64,000 bases of DNA from Apostichopus japonicus (lineage: Eukaryota > Echinodermata > Holothuroidea > Aspidochirotida > Stichopodidae), in contig NC_092568.1 of NCBI RefSeq assembly GCF_037975245.1, positions 26,842,501 to 26,906,500 of the forward strand, read 5' to 3'. The stretch's first letter is position 1, and each line of letters starts with the position of its first letter. Of the stretch, positions 1 through 12,600 are shown in pieces. The position numbers were made by a program, and so were the translations under genes. Below the pieces are notes generated by a model. The model made no database searches and was not told the DNA's origin. It saw only the letters and a program-made list of their open reading frames with translations.

Positions 1-288
1 GTACGTGGCACCAAATTACGGCCTTTCTTAATCACCATCTCTGATGATACGTGGCACCAGATTAAGACCTTCCTTGGCTTTAATCGAAAGCATACGGCGA
101 TATTATAGATCGTGCGTTTGGCTCTATACTGCCTGCCTGAATCTTTAATGCTTTGCTATACAGTAGTCCATCATCTCAGACATAAGTATAGCGTGTATAC
201 TCGTACTATAGCTCGTAATATACTCGTAATATTCTCGTAATATAGCGTTAATACTCGTAATACACTTATTTGGAATAAAAATATATAT
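1..288. other. Noncoding; short internal repeats
   Basis: No gene is seen. TACGTGGCACCA occurs at 2 and again at 49 with similar following sequence. CTCGTAATAT-like units repeat between about 200 and 265. The stretch may be 5' sequence of the adjacent retroelement or an older repeat. Confidence 0.5.
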
Positions 289-927
289 ATGGATGGGAAA
301 ATAATTAAGCAAGTTTATACTACTAAGTTTTTAGGTGTAAATATTGATTGTAAACTTAGCTGGCGCAACCATATTTCAACTATTTGCAGTATAATTGCAC
401 GGAATGTTGGCATATTATCTAAGTTGAAATATTATCTATCGGAAAACATACTCAGAACACTATACCAGACCCTGATTGTCCCGCATCTCACTTATTGTTC
501 CATTATTTGGTCTGGTACATACAACACCTACCTTAACAATCTTATAATACTCCAAAAGGCAGCCATTCGCCACATAACACACTCAGCCCCACGTGAGCAC
601 ACCAGTCCCCTATTTAAGAAACTCAACTTACTAAAATTGCACGATCTCATTAAAGTTAAGCTTGCATTATTTGCCTACAAGACCTGGAATGGATTACTAC
701 CAGGTGCCTTTGACATTTTTTTAACCAGTAACAGAGATGTACATAATCATAACACGAGGCATGCTAATCATGCCCACTATAATCTCTACAATACCACCAT
801 TGGAACTTTAAGCCTACAAAACCGTGCAACAAAAACATGGAATCTTCTAACGAACGATTTAAAGAGTAAAAAGTCAGTCACATCCTTAAAGAAGTGGTTT
901 TGTAAGGAAATAATAGCAAGTTACTGA
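289..927 (+). mobile_element. 5'-truncated non-LTR retrotransposon, C-terminal reverse transcriptase region
   Basis: A 212-residue open frame matches the thumb and post-RT region of CR1/L2/Jockey-type LINE polymerases. It has KFLGVNIDCKLSWRNHI, then the signature TLIVPHLTYCSIIWSGTY, LQKAAIRHI near residue 95, and the typical tail HNTRHA...WNLL followed by a Lys-rich C-terminus. The catalytic palm (FADD box) and the endonuclease are absent, as expected of a 5'-truncated copy. No in-frame stops interrupt the 212 codons, so the copy is probably young. The ATG is only the first Met in a frame that stays open upstream. The clade cannot be fixed from this part alone. Confidence 0.9.
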
Positions 928-1063
928 CTAAAACTAAATGATACTTGTATGTAATATTTATATATATTTTTATATATATTTATATATTTATATTTATATA
1001 ATATTTATATATATTGAACATTTAATTTGTACTTATATTTATGTATATGTATTTATACACATA

Positions 1064-1094
<31 letters not shown>

Positions 1095-1200
1095 TTCTTT
1101 CTTCGGGGAGTCTTCCACATTGTTAAGCATTTAAGCTTTATGGAAGACTTCCCTCCACTTTGTACTTTTGTGGCAAACAAATAAATAAAACTTGTATAGA
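928..1200 (+). mobile_element. LINE 3' UTR with AT-rich tract and terminal hairpin
   Basis: It follows the RT stop directly. A TATATTTA/ATATAT tract fills 950-1087. A 12-bp stem at 1106-1117 (GGGAGTCTTCCA) pairs with 1141-1153, and AATAAATAAA follows at about 1180-1190. The end of the element is placed near 1195 by the poly(A)-signal-like tail; no target duplication was identified. Confidence 0.55.
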
Positions 1201-2440
1201 TGCTACATTGTTCGCGTATGGGTCAATTCTATACAATGCCTACAAAGTAGTGGACAAGGTTTTATCACACATACTTCGCGTGCTTTCATTCCTTGCATTA
1301 AACCGATGATTTGCACTGCTCTTTTCGGTAGTGATTTCGATATCTGCTAATTCTTACCCCAGCTAACCCCCACCCCCCCCCCCACCCGCCCGCCACCATC
1401 TCACACTTGATCAGCCACAAAATGCTGCAACATATTCTCTTGTGACTAATACTCTTTCGTTCTGATAGAAAGCTTCTGTAACGTACTAATGCCACTTTAC
1501 TAGTTGTTTTTTGTTTCGTTTTGCTGAGAATATCGTTTGTTTCATGCAGTTAACTGTTTCACTTGTAGCAACTACATATACAGACAATGATCATACACCA
1601 AAAAGCAGAGAAAAGAATTGTTTCAAACACAAATAGGCTTATATTTGACACCTGTGATTATATATTTTGCTGGATTTCAAAATGGCTGCTTTCGACCATT
1701 TTTACACAATGAGAACTATCGGCAACTTCGTAAAAATATAAATATTAGCTGCGTTCATAACTTTCATATTGCTTTTAATATTTTAAAGTATCAAAGAAAT
1801 TACCAACAAAAATGCATTAAAAATTATTTAAAAAAAAAACCTAACAGGCAAATGAAATGAAAGCAGAAAAACAATGGAAAATAGTATAAGCCTGTTGTAT
1901 CCAAACTTATATATTGCACTGCTACCTCTGGATATAGTATGTTTGCAAATAACTGAAACCCAACTTAAAGAAACAGGCGTGAAAAGATGAATAATTGGCA
2001 AATTATCACAGGAGAAATATAATTAAATATGTCATTATGTTACAACTTTTAAGATGAGAAAGATTATGATATACTCATGCAGGGTAATAGTTTATTTTTC
2101 TCTTTCACCACATGGACCCTATATTGCCCGCCATTTTGTCTTAGCAGTACTGACTGATACGGGTAGTATAGGGAGAACGTTTAATTAGCCTGTTGAGGTC
2201 ATATATATGGCGGTAGTTAGAGTGAGGTTTTGTGTTAGAGAGGAACGAATGGGCCAAAGAGAAGAACTGATAAATACTCGTATCTGAGCCAGACGTGCAG
2301 TGAGTTGTACTCTATGGTAGTTACCTGTTATCGTACTCACGGATTTGTACTCAGGAGATTTGGCAATCTACCATAGATGTACAAGACTAGTATAAGACTA
2401 AGTTCCCGTGCTCGCACTTGGAGCCTTATACTCGTATTCT
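1201..2440. other. Noncoding, no gene recognised
   Basis: Contains a poly-C run near 1371-1383 and AT-rich sequence. Short open frames here show no recognisable protein. Confidence 0.6.
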
Positions 2441-2880
2441 ACATGTACTCGTCCTCATGCTGTTGTACTCAACCTCATGCTGTTGTACTCGTACTCATGC
2501 TGTGCTGCTCGTCCTAATGCTGTTGTACTCGTCATCATGCTGTTGTACTCGTACTCATGCTGTTGTACTCGTACTCATGCTGTTGTACTCGTCCTCATGT
2601 TGTTGTACTCGTACTCATGCTGTTGTACTCGCCCTCATGCTATTGTACTCGTACTCATGCTGTGCTGCTCGTCCTAATGCTGTTGTACTCGTCATCATGC
2701 TGTTGTACTCGTACTCATGCTGTGGTGCTCGTATTCATGCTGTTGTACTCGTCCTTATGCTGTTGTACTCGTCCTTATGCTGTTGTACTCGTCCTCATGC
2801 TGTTATACTTATACTCATGCTATTGTACTGGTCCTCGTGCTGTTGTACTCACACTCATACTGTTGTACTCGTTCTACAAA
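2441..2880. repeat. 20-bp minisatellite, about 22 units
   Basis: The unit TGTTGTACTCGTCCTCATGC repeats with an exact 20-bp period for about 440 bp, with substitutions mostly at two positions (ACTC/CCTC and GTACTC/GTGCTC). Because 20 is not a multiple of 3, all three frames stay open and give Leu/Tyr/Ser/Cys-rich artefactual ORFs. Confidence 0.97.
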
Positions 2881-5780
2881 TCTAGTCTTAACATTATAAC
2901 ACTATTAATCTAAGAATACAGAGATCGGTTAATATATATTTAATCCGTCCTGCATAAAGACAGAAGTACACGTATAGCCGTGTTTTAAAGTGTTTTAAAG
3001 AAAAGTCACCCAAGATACAGCATGGGCACGAAAATCAAACAACTTGATCCACTCTCAACTCCAGTCCCCTTACATCTCTAGACTTTAACCGTATGATCAT
3101 GACAGTGTTACGTCATGTATATCGGTGAGTCCATTGTAAAGAGAATAGATACTACACATGATCATATGATCTTAGCCCACACATACTATACTCAACATAC
3201 TCAAAGAGATCAGCCAACACCTCTCAGTTTAAACATGAAATTATTTAATACAAGGATAAGTCATTTTAGTCTCTTTTTTTGACAAACAATAAAATATATA
3301 TTAAAACTTTCAACTTGAAGACCATTTAATCTAAGCATCCTAGCGATTCGATTACCCGATTATTCGCGGGTAATGAAAATTCCCAGTTTTCATGTCTTCT
3401 ATATTATTAGTAAACATGTGTAGATTAACGATTAACACTACAAATAATGACAACACAGAAAGATCTAGCTACGGATTGCATAGCAACTACCGGAAGTCAC
3501 CCATGAACTCTTCCGATACGAGGACACATTCTCAAACAAGCAATCAGCGTCACCCATGAACTCTCCCGATACGAGGACACGATCTCAACAACCGAGTAGC
3601 CATACAGATACGTTTTGACAGACTTTGCACTATCCGAGGATATATGGGCAATGTTAACACCTTATATGTCCGAAGTGTCGAACTAAATTGAACGCACTTG
3701 CATTTATTCCAGAATTACTTTTCACCGTTCAAGGTGACAAGCACCAGACCTGTGATAAGTTGGGAAACCGTCAACACGTTTTAAAAATTAATAGAAATGA
3801 TCATACAGAAATTGTTCTAAGTTTGTACACAAAACAGAAAATTTGGTGATTGAAAAATCATAACGCTTATAAGGAAACGGCAAGTGTTAATTTTGTTGTA
3901 ACTGTTGAAATACATTTGTGTTTTTTAAATCTTTCCTGTACAATTTGCTAACATTTATCAGCCAATGAAGCACATATACATACTGATGTCAACCTTTTCA
4001 TAAGTACATGTAGCTGTCTAGAATATATCTTTCTAACATCTTTCTTCAATTTTAACATGTAATACTAACATATGAAGAGAAATTTATACCTCGCCTCATT
4101 TCATAATCACAACAATACTAATACACTAAAGCTTTGTACATCTTTAAGAGGACTATATAAAAAATTAGCTTATTTGTAATCTGGAATGATATTTTAAAGG
4201 TAACGAAAACTGTAACGAATATGTAAATAACGCTTTCGATCATTTAATCTATGCCAGAGACTCTACGAAATATTTACGAAATATTTCATCGCCAACCAGT
4301 AGATTAAGTCTCAAAAACTCTAAAATTTCATTTTTTAATCAAATGAGAAATATTTTCAAGAAAGGGACATGACGAGACCAAGCATCTTTATAATTGCTTT
4401 GTTTCTAATGTAACTGATTCAATATTTTCTTTTGTTTTTGTGGTTGCCTATTTCTGATTCCTTTTATTTTAAGGGGAGGAAGGAGGGGGCCGGTGCATCA
4501 TTAGCTAGCCCTTTCTTTGTCACTTCATTCTTTCTTTCCATCAATATCAACTAAGGAGGTACTGCCCCCCCCCATCCTTCCCTTCCCTCAGGAATGGTCA
4601 ACAGACATTCCCATTGACGTAGTACTGGATAGCACACTTGGTTTATTGTGAGAGTGATTTGAATCTGTTCTAGCCAAACACAGACAACAATATATTGTTT
4701 ATAATATCCATTTCAATTTCTGTTGATCATCTTCCTTATATATGAATACTTAACAAACTTGTGAAGAGAAAATAGGGAAAAACTGCCTGACAACCAGTTA
4801 TTTACAAATCCGTCTGATATGAAACCGTTTACACGATACCAAATATCACGAGATGAGGTGAACTGACGCACTCATCATCAAACAATCTTGCAAAACTGAT
4901 CTTCACTTCTCTGAAGGATATCCACAGGGAAACTTTGAATTTACTTTAACCTATAAGTATATATTTAAAGCAAGTCAAAATGACATTTTTTCTCAGTTTT
5001 AATAAATTGAAGATGATAAAAAAAGCCTTGCTTACATCGCATGCTTGTGATATTTTTGGTTACGATGGATAAATAAAGACTTCAACTGTTTCATGAAGAA
5101 TGAACGTCCTTTGCAACACCTGAGACAAATTAATATTTCCCCTTTACGAGATTAATAACTTTTCTCATCAGTAGAACTATATATATCAAGATCAACATCA
5201 TAAGTATCTCGGCTCTTGGAGGAAATCCTCTAAAATTACTGAAATTTGAGTCTAGTAAAGAGGGGTTTTGAGGCAATTTTTGAAGATGATATTACACTTT
5301 ACTGTGTTACGTACACCTCTGAATTACCTCTAAACAGCTGGTTTCATGACAACCTCTTATTAATGTCACTAATAAATCTGATATTTTTTAAGGGCCAGAG
5401 ATGTTTGTTAATCAAAATCCACAAATGAAATGTTTGATTCAGCTTGTTTTTCAGCAAAGGTGCATAAAAACAAGATCAAGAATAGAGTGAGGCTTTGTAT
5501 GTATCTGATGCCTACTTAATCAACTGTTGATTAGACTGAAACTTTTGCAAATTCTCAAAGCAGATATTATCCGAACTGAAGAATAGCTGGCATATGAAAA
5601 CAAACCTAATGGTACGGCAAAAAAAGAGTTAAACGATGCCAATTTGATCTCTTTTCTTCAAAGGACTGGGTAATTTGAATATCTGGTTTTATGACTGAGT
5701 AGACGACACTCAACACACTTGATACGATTCCAGTCATAGGAGTTCAACTAACAAACATGTTCCTAACTTGTATACAGAAT
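2881..5780. other. Noncoding, no gene recognised
   Basis: AT-rich sequence between the minisatellite and the 3' end of the KCTD3-like gene. Apart from the 53-bp duplication and C/G runs near 4480 and 4565, I see no structure. Small open frames here lack any recognisable family. Confidence 0.6.
3496..3601. repeat. 53-bp tandem duplication
   Basis: GTCACCCATGAACTCTTCCG at 3496 and a near-identical copy at 3549, each followed by ATACGAGGACAC, give two units of 53 bp. Confidence 0.85.
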
Positions 5781-5784
5781 GAGA

Positions 5785-5790
5785 TTTATT
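5785..5790 (-). promoter_or_regulatory. Possible polyadenylation signal of the KCTD3-like gene
   Basis: AATAAA is read on the minus strand about 590 bp past the stop codon, in an A/T-rich setting. This is the first canonical signal I noticed downstream. It rests on the motif alone. Confidence 0.3.
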
Positions 5791-6210
5791 TATGGGTCAA
5801 ATCAATCCAAATAATGTTAGCAAGTGAAATATAGGTAACTAATTCAAGATGCACTTTACAAGCCACATATTCCAAGCATCGCATTCTCAAAAACCAACTT
5901 CTGTCAAGTTTTTGGGAATGATTCAAATGGTCAGAAGTCCCCGAAAGGACCCTGAAATACCTTTCACATGTTTAGCCTAATATGACTTTGTACCAATAGT
6001 GATGTACTTGAAGCTTTTCATAGCTCATTAAATTAAAGCTGATGAATCTATTTACATTCATACTACATTCATACTCACAAAAGTTATGCATCTTTTCCAA
6101 GATGCAATTCATTCTTACAATCTTATTAAATCCATGAAACACTCACTCTCGGAACCAGCACCTGAGTTGTACGAGACTGTTCCACACTTACTGCACCTTA
6201 GACTATCAGA

Positions 6211-6416
6211 ATGAGACTGCACATGAGTCTGCACACTGCAGTATTAAGAATGGGTGATCTTCAAGTCTAGCCCCTCGGTCGAGACTATCAGAATGAGTCT
6301 GCATACCGCAGTATTAACAATGTGTTATCTTATAGTCTAGCCCCTCGGTCGAGACTATCAGAATGAGTCTGCATACCGCAGTATTAACAATGTGTTATCT
6401 TATAGTCTAGCCCCTC
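6211..6416 (-). repeat. 70-bp tandem repeat over the KCTD3-like stop codon
   Basis: Two units with a 70-bp period (6281-6350 and from 6351) are virtually identical. A third, more diverged copy with a short insertion lies at about 6209-6280. The unit contains GAGACTATCAGAATGAGTCT and CCGCAGTATTAACAATGTG. The innermost copy carries the last codons and the TAA of exon 16; the others fall in the 3' UTR. Confidence 0.9.
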
Positions 6417-6664
6417 TGCACCGCCAGCGCCATCTTCACAGCCACCCTCCGCACCGGCGGGAGTCGTCGGTGACGGCTGCATGTTCTGGCTCGTGGTCGA
6501 AGGGCTGCTGGCGATAACGTTGTGCCCTGATGACCTCAAGGCATTTGACCTGGAGAAGGCTAGCATCTGGGAGGAAGCTGGGCTGATGGATGGGGTGGTA
6601 CATCGAGAGGCGGTGACGTCACACTGACTGAGGAGTCGAATCAATTCCTCCTCTGTTGGACCTC
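6384..6664 (-). CDS. KCTD3: KCTD3-like exon 16 (C-terminal, with stop)
   Basis: After a CTAACAG acceptor it encodes [16 protein letters not shown], then [14 protein letters not shown] (KCTD3-like). A low-complexity Ser/Pro/Gly tail follows and ends in GLDYKITHC and TAA. The last residues and the stop lie inside the 70-bp tandem repeat. Vertebrate KCTD3 continues much further here, so either the tail is short in this lineage or another splice form exists. Confidence 0.85.
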
Positions 6665-9600
6665 CTGTTAGTTTATCTAGAGCTGGAAAGGCGGAGAGAA
6701 TGGGTTCACTTGTTAAACAGTAAAGGCACAGAAAATCACATAGAGGGGTGATTAAATTATAAAAACAGGGCTTTAATTAAATCTGCAATTTTTTTTAGTA
6801 TACAGTAAATCTTAGTACACAGACAGAAAAAAATGAAAATAATAAAGGGAAGGAGGTGCAGCACACTTCACATAAGAATGTTCAGCAATCTGCCTCAATA
6901 AAATGACAAGAAATATTTCTCTGAAGAAATGGAAACCTGTCTAATATTAATCCTTTTGAAGATCTTACTTATTGAAACAATTGCATCAAACTGAAGAATT
7001 CAACTTTCTACGTTTTACCTTCGCAGATACTCAATTTTTTAAATCTCATTTTCTAACTTTGTTCTTTCTATTTTAAGCCCCCCCCCCCCTTGAACTGTAA
7101 CTGCAATGGTTGCTTAATACTTACAAATTTTACAAAGACAAAATCAACTTGTATATGTAATTGCATGTCTGTATGTAATTGCAAAGACTAAAATATAATA
7201 GACACATCTTCTCTTTCATTAACCTCATATTTCATTTATTTTTCATTTCATAGTCCCATTGCTACCATAGACTCTACAGTATAAAAATACATGTTTCCTT
7301 GTCCACTCTCTACCTAAAAAATAAAAAATAATAGGTCATCCTTGCATGTGTTCAGTTGTTATCAAGCAGATTGTCAAATAATCCAAGATGCAATATTCCT
7401 TTTTCAACATCAAAGTTGTCAAAATTTGAAGAAGAAAATAACATATATATCAAATCCCCCTCCCACACACACCTCAGGGAAAAAATTTCCTCTTTGTTGT
7501 ACAAACAAAACAAGACAATTGAATGATATGTTTTCATGTTCTCAAGAAGTGGCAATAATATTTCATATTTCAAATATCAGATAACCAATTGTTCTCTTTA
7601 CACCTCCTCCTTGACTTACCCTTGCTTGTCTCCCCCTTGGCAATTTGATCAAGAACGATGGATAGATCCCACATCTGGTTAATGAAATAAAAATGAAAAA
7701 CATCGATGGGATTTGAAAAAAGTGATGGGTTGTGCTTGATGATACTTTTAAAGTACAGCAGGCCATTGGACATAACCATCACAGTGCTTGGTGAAACATA
7801 CCAGGAAATAATTTAGTGTTCAGATTTTGTGGAGCAGTTTAGAAGGCTATGAATTTTGTTCCTTATAATATACTGTGGTTCATAATGTAAAACAAAAAGT
7901 GTGATACACCTTTGGACTGGTATAGCAATTTCACCACCATTTTGCGATGCGATACTGGATAAATTAATCCCAGGGCTGCATAATGCCACTGATATGATGT
8001 AACAATGTATGTATCCTAAATGTCCCCCTACCCAATGATGATTGTGTCCAAGTTTCATGGAAATCCATCAACAGCTGTACGAGTAGAAGCAGTTTAACGG
8101 GTGTGGATGGATGGATGGATGGATGGATGGATGGATGGATGGATGGATGGATGGATGGATGGATGGGATGGATGGATGGATGGATGGATGGATGGATGGA
8201 TGGATGGATGGATGGATGGATGGATGGATGGATGGATGGATGGATGGATGGATGGATGGATGGATGGATGGATGGATAGCATGATTACAATAGCTCAACC
8301 AGCACTACACGCTGGTATGAGCTAAAAAAAAACTATCATCATTTTGGCGAAGTCGTAACTATCAAGACAGTCAATACGTACAGATAATGACATTTGAGCA
8401 ACTAACTGGCTTTACCACTGTTCCTTAATACATACATTATTACACTGACTTGAGAGTTTGCTTTAAAACTGGAAAAACAAGAAGAACATATTCAAAGTAA
8501 CCCTAACTTTAGGTCAAGATGTTCAAGTCACAGCCCTAAGAGAAATGGATCTCAATTTGATATCAAAACAAATTATTCTTGTCACTGAACACATGACCAG
8601 ACCCATGTGCAAACACAACATAGATTCAAAGGATGTTTTATGGCATATTTCATTTACAAATTTTTCCAAATGAGGTTTTAACAGCATTTCATTGGGCCAT
8701 AATATATGCAGAACCTTAATGCCTCTGCACCCCCCCCCCCACCCTTCTCCTCAAGAGATGCCAAACAAAGCCCACCCATACATCTCCTTCTCTGAGTGTT
8801 AATGCTACAGTCATTAACGATTGACAGACACAGAAACACTGGGTAGTTTTAGCTGCCTCCATTATACTGGAATGAAGACAGAAGAACAAGTCTGTGACTC
8901 GTCATGTAAACTGGAAAATATTATGCAAATTAGTAGCTTCTTGAATTAATCTCACATATCTACACATCTGTTTTAGTAGATATCAACACTAAAATTTGCA
9001 TAAATTCTGATCTAAGAACAGACTTTCAAAACAAGTGAAAATGGCATTTCCTCTCTTCTGGCAGCAGTTTCTGATATCAAACTAAACCGTCCGTGGCATG
9101 ATTATAACAGATGGCTAGTTTTTGTCGGTTATATATTATTCATTGATTCTGTCTTAGTAAATCTATCTTCATTCTGGATGAAGATAGAGAGAGAGAGAGA
9201 GAGAGAGATGGCTTTTCAGACATACAGAAGTTGGCTTTTACTATTTTTTTATTTTATTTTCAACAATGCAGAACAGATGACATGGTTTAATTTACTGCTT
9301 TACTCATCCATATACCTACCTTTGGCATTGCCTCAGGCTAAATATTTATAAAGTAAAATGAATCACATGAAAAGGAATCTACGTTCTATAATTAACTGTC
9401 GTGATCTGGAAATCGTTGAAGAAATAAACAAGAATGGTACAAGGTTGCAAAGCCTGCCTGATTTTACCAATTGCGGTTGATAACGAAGAGCGTTGAAATT
9501 AATAAAAGGTTCCTTCAAGATTCTTTAATCATCACACTTGTTTCAAGTTTCATGTCTATCTTAGAAGTGTTGCTAAATTAAGAGCTCGCAGAACACCCAA

Positions 9601-12600
9601 GATGAAAAATGATCGTAAAAGAAAGTCGATGCTGGCTTTTGTAGTTGAAATTAATAACCTCACATGGAACGTCATGCTTCGTTTAAAAATTTAAGCACAT
9701 TCTCTAATCAAGTCTTGGGAATAATCGGTACTTTTTTATCAGATTTACACTTCTTTCGTTTTATCAAACTTTGACTTTATAAAAGCCGATGGAGCTTGGA
9801 TTATTTTGATTATGTTTATCGCTACATTACATGTGTCATCTCGCTCGGTCACTTTGTATATGATTCTTCAAAGGATATAGTGGAATAAATTGATAACATG
9901 CATGCACTTTCTGCAAAATTCGTTTAGTTAATAACAACCCTACAAGAATTGTAAGGACTTGATAGTTTACGCAGCTTTGAAAGTTGGCATTAATAACTGT
10001 GCATGTTATATCATTTAAATTTTTCAATGTAGAGACAAAGTCTTGTTTTGGAAATTTAATTGCATCCTGTGATAAAATCTTACAAGACTTGCAATTTTTG
10101 TTCATATTAAAGCTTTGATTTTGCAAAAGCTTATGAAACCTGAATTATTCCAATTATGTTATTCCTGCTCATTTCCTAAACCCCTCTTCGAAGGAATACG
10201 AAGGGAATAAAACTAAGAATGTTTATCGTGCAATATTTGAAATAGGAAACATTAATGTTACCAACCCTCCATGATTTATTGCATAGAGTGGATGTTTTTT
10301 TGTAGCTTTTCTAGAATATGTTTTGTATTTTAAACTGATAAATGTCTTCATGATGAAAGGCAGTATTTCACACAGCACATTAAAGAATAGGTATTGATCT
10401 CTAATTACTATTGTATAGTCAAACACTATGATATTAAATCCCCCTTTGATAATTGAAAGATAAAACCTTCTTCTTTTGAAAATAGCTATCATCTTCTTGA
10501 CCCTACCCTCCTCCTAGACCAGCTGTCAGTCCATGTGAAACAATGGCAATTGTTATGTTAGAGACTGATTAGTAAGACTAATTAGTAAGACTAATTAGTC
10601 AATCTTAAGTCATCAGCTCTATATTCATTCTATCAGCAACGGCCAATCTGGCTTTAAGATTACAATGTACACATATCAAGTGGCATCCCCACTGTCCCCA
10701 ACTCAACTATTGTGACCTACTTTACAATAGACATGAAGACCCATCGATACCATACACTGAACGACTGTACACATGTAAGTCACATGCGAAATTGAGGTCA
10801 AGATGCACTGTGAAAATGCAAAGGCATAGAGAAAATTCATACGATGATATTACAACAAGACATCAGTTACTTACCTGAATGGTTCCATTGGAATGACCTG
10901 AAAAGAGATATCTTCTGGGTCTTGAACCAATCCTGTTGGATCCTTCACATTCATGAACACAGAATGATGTCACCATACTGCCATCCACAGACCGAATGTT
11001 GCAAACCCTTTGTAACGCAGCAAAATGTGAAGGAGAACAAAAAAGGAGAATAAAAAAAACAAGATGGTGAAACCTGAACATGATTACCTTTTACCATTAA
11101 AAGCATACAGAGAGTTGAAATCAAGGAAGCACCTTTAATCAGTTTCCATGTGATCAGTTTAAAAAACTCAAATGACCATGGTTTGAGGATTAGCATAATT
11201 CAGACATCAAATCTACAGTTACTCACATAAACTCCCAGTTTAGTAATGACTCTGTGACTGGACTCGAGTCAGACTTGAGTCTTTGCATGCAAGAGAGAAT
11301 CCAGGTGAATCCACTTTCACAATTTGGGAGTTGAAAAGACTTAAATAAGATAATCAGGGATTTGGGAGTGACTTGGACTGACACTGAGACTCGACTCTGA
11401 TTTCACTCAAGATATTTATTATCCTGTCATTCTCAAACAGACAAAGGCAAAATGGATTACCAGAGGAGATTACCAGACATCTTTACAACAATTAGAATAA
11501 TCTACTTTAATTTTACCTCTCTCCATTCGATGCTTGTCTGACAAAGAGCTGATCGGTGTCAGGTACGACCTTCTGGATGAATATCTGTATGTCATCCCTC
11601 TCGCCAAATGGCCCTGTGGAAAACATTTAAGATGTTGTATTTTCAAACTAAGAGAAGACGCAAGACAATTTGAAAACCTTCACCAAAAATATCCATGATT
11701 TGACAGGATAGGAAACCAAAAAAGACCATGGATTCGATACATCAATTTATGTTTAATAAAGTAATGTGAAAAATCATCTTCATTTTTGCTATAAAAGAAA
11801 CTTTCATGATGTTACAGACTGGAATCAAAACCCTACCAATACAACAGAGTTCTTTGCTGCACTTTTAAAAATTTGAATAAAAAAACTTCAAAAAATTTCT
11901 TTTAGCTCTTTTTTAATACATAAGTAACCTTGTGGACTTACCAATATCATTTCCTTTAGAGTAGCAAGGATGAGGCACTGACGCCTCCAGTGCTAGGACC
12001 TTAAAGGAGGCAAGAGGCATGGGTCCCGGCTGAGTTGAAATCATACCCCGGAAACGAAGAACTTCCCAGGTGCGGACGTGGTTGGAATCTGAACAAACTA
12101 TGCATAAAACGAAACAACATTGTTGACTATTTTAGACTTAAAATGAAGAATATCAGCTACAACTAACTGCATAAGAGGAACGTCACAAATAACAACATGC
12201 TTAAGCGAAATTCCAGACATACATGACAACAAATGTAAATGGGTAATACAAATGATAGAACGGTCGTGAGCTAGCTTTACCTGACACCAGATGTTTCTCT
12301 GACAACATGACTTTTGTGACTGGGTTTCTGTGCACTGTAAACGTCTGAAAGAGTTGAGGTCCTTGGCCAACTGTCTCTGGATGCTGAACGATGACTCTAG
12401 TCTTCCCCGAACTGGTGCCATACGCAATCTCGATCCAGTTACCATTCTGTAAGTCTAGAGACAAACCACAAATGGGAAATAGCTATTAAAGTTAAAAGTG
12501 TATAAAGTATTGACCAACAAACAGCACAAAAAATGATGAATGACAAAGTAAGAAAAAAGTGTGGAATTCTTTTTATTTTATTTGGTGGTTGTTCAAAATT

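Noticed and set aside
938-1126. Ile/Tyr-rich 62-residue frame
   Set aside because: It is AT microsatellite sequence in the LINE 3' UTR.
2441-2880. CRISPR-like array
   Set aside because: There are no spacers: units of 20 bp follow each other directly, and the genome is eukaryotic.
2408-2913. Four overlapping Leu/Tyr/Ser/Cys-rich open frames
   Set aside because: They are translations of the 20-bp minisatellite, whose period keeps three frames open.
8068-8325. Ile-His-Pro-Ser and Met-Asp-Gly-Trp repeat proteins
   Set aside because: They are translations of the (GGAT)n microsatellite on both strands.
10844-11196. Three open frames overlapping exon 14 in other frames or on the opposite strand
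   Set aside because: They are shadows of or run-ons from the real exon; the spliced reading matches KCTD3/SHKBP1.
12098-12445. 115-residue minus-strand frame
   Set aside because: It overlaps exon 11 in the wrong frame; the frame with [12 protein letters not shown] is the coding one.
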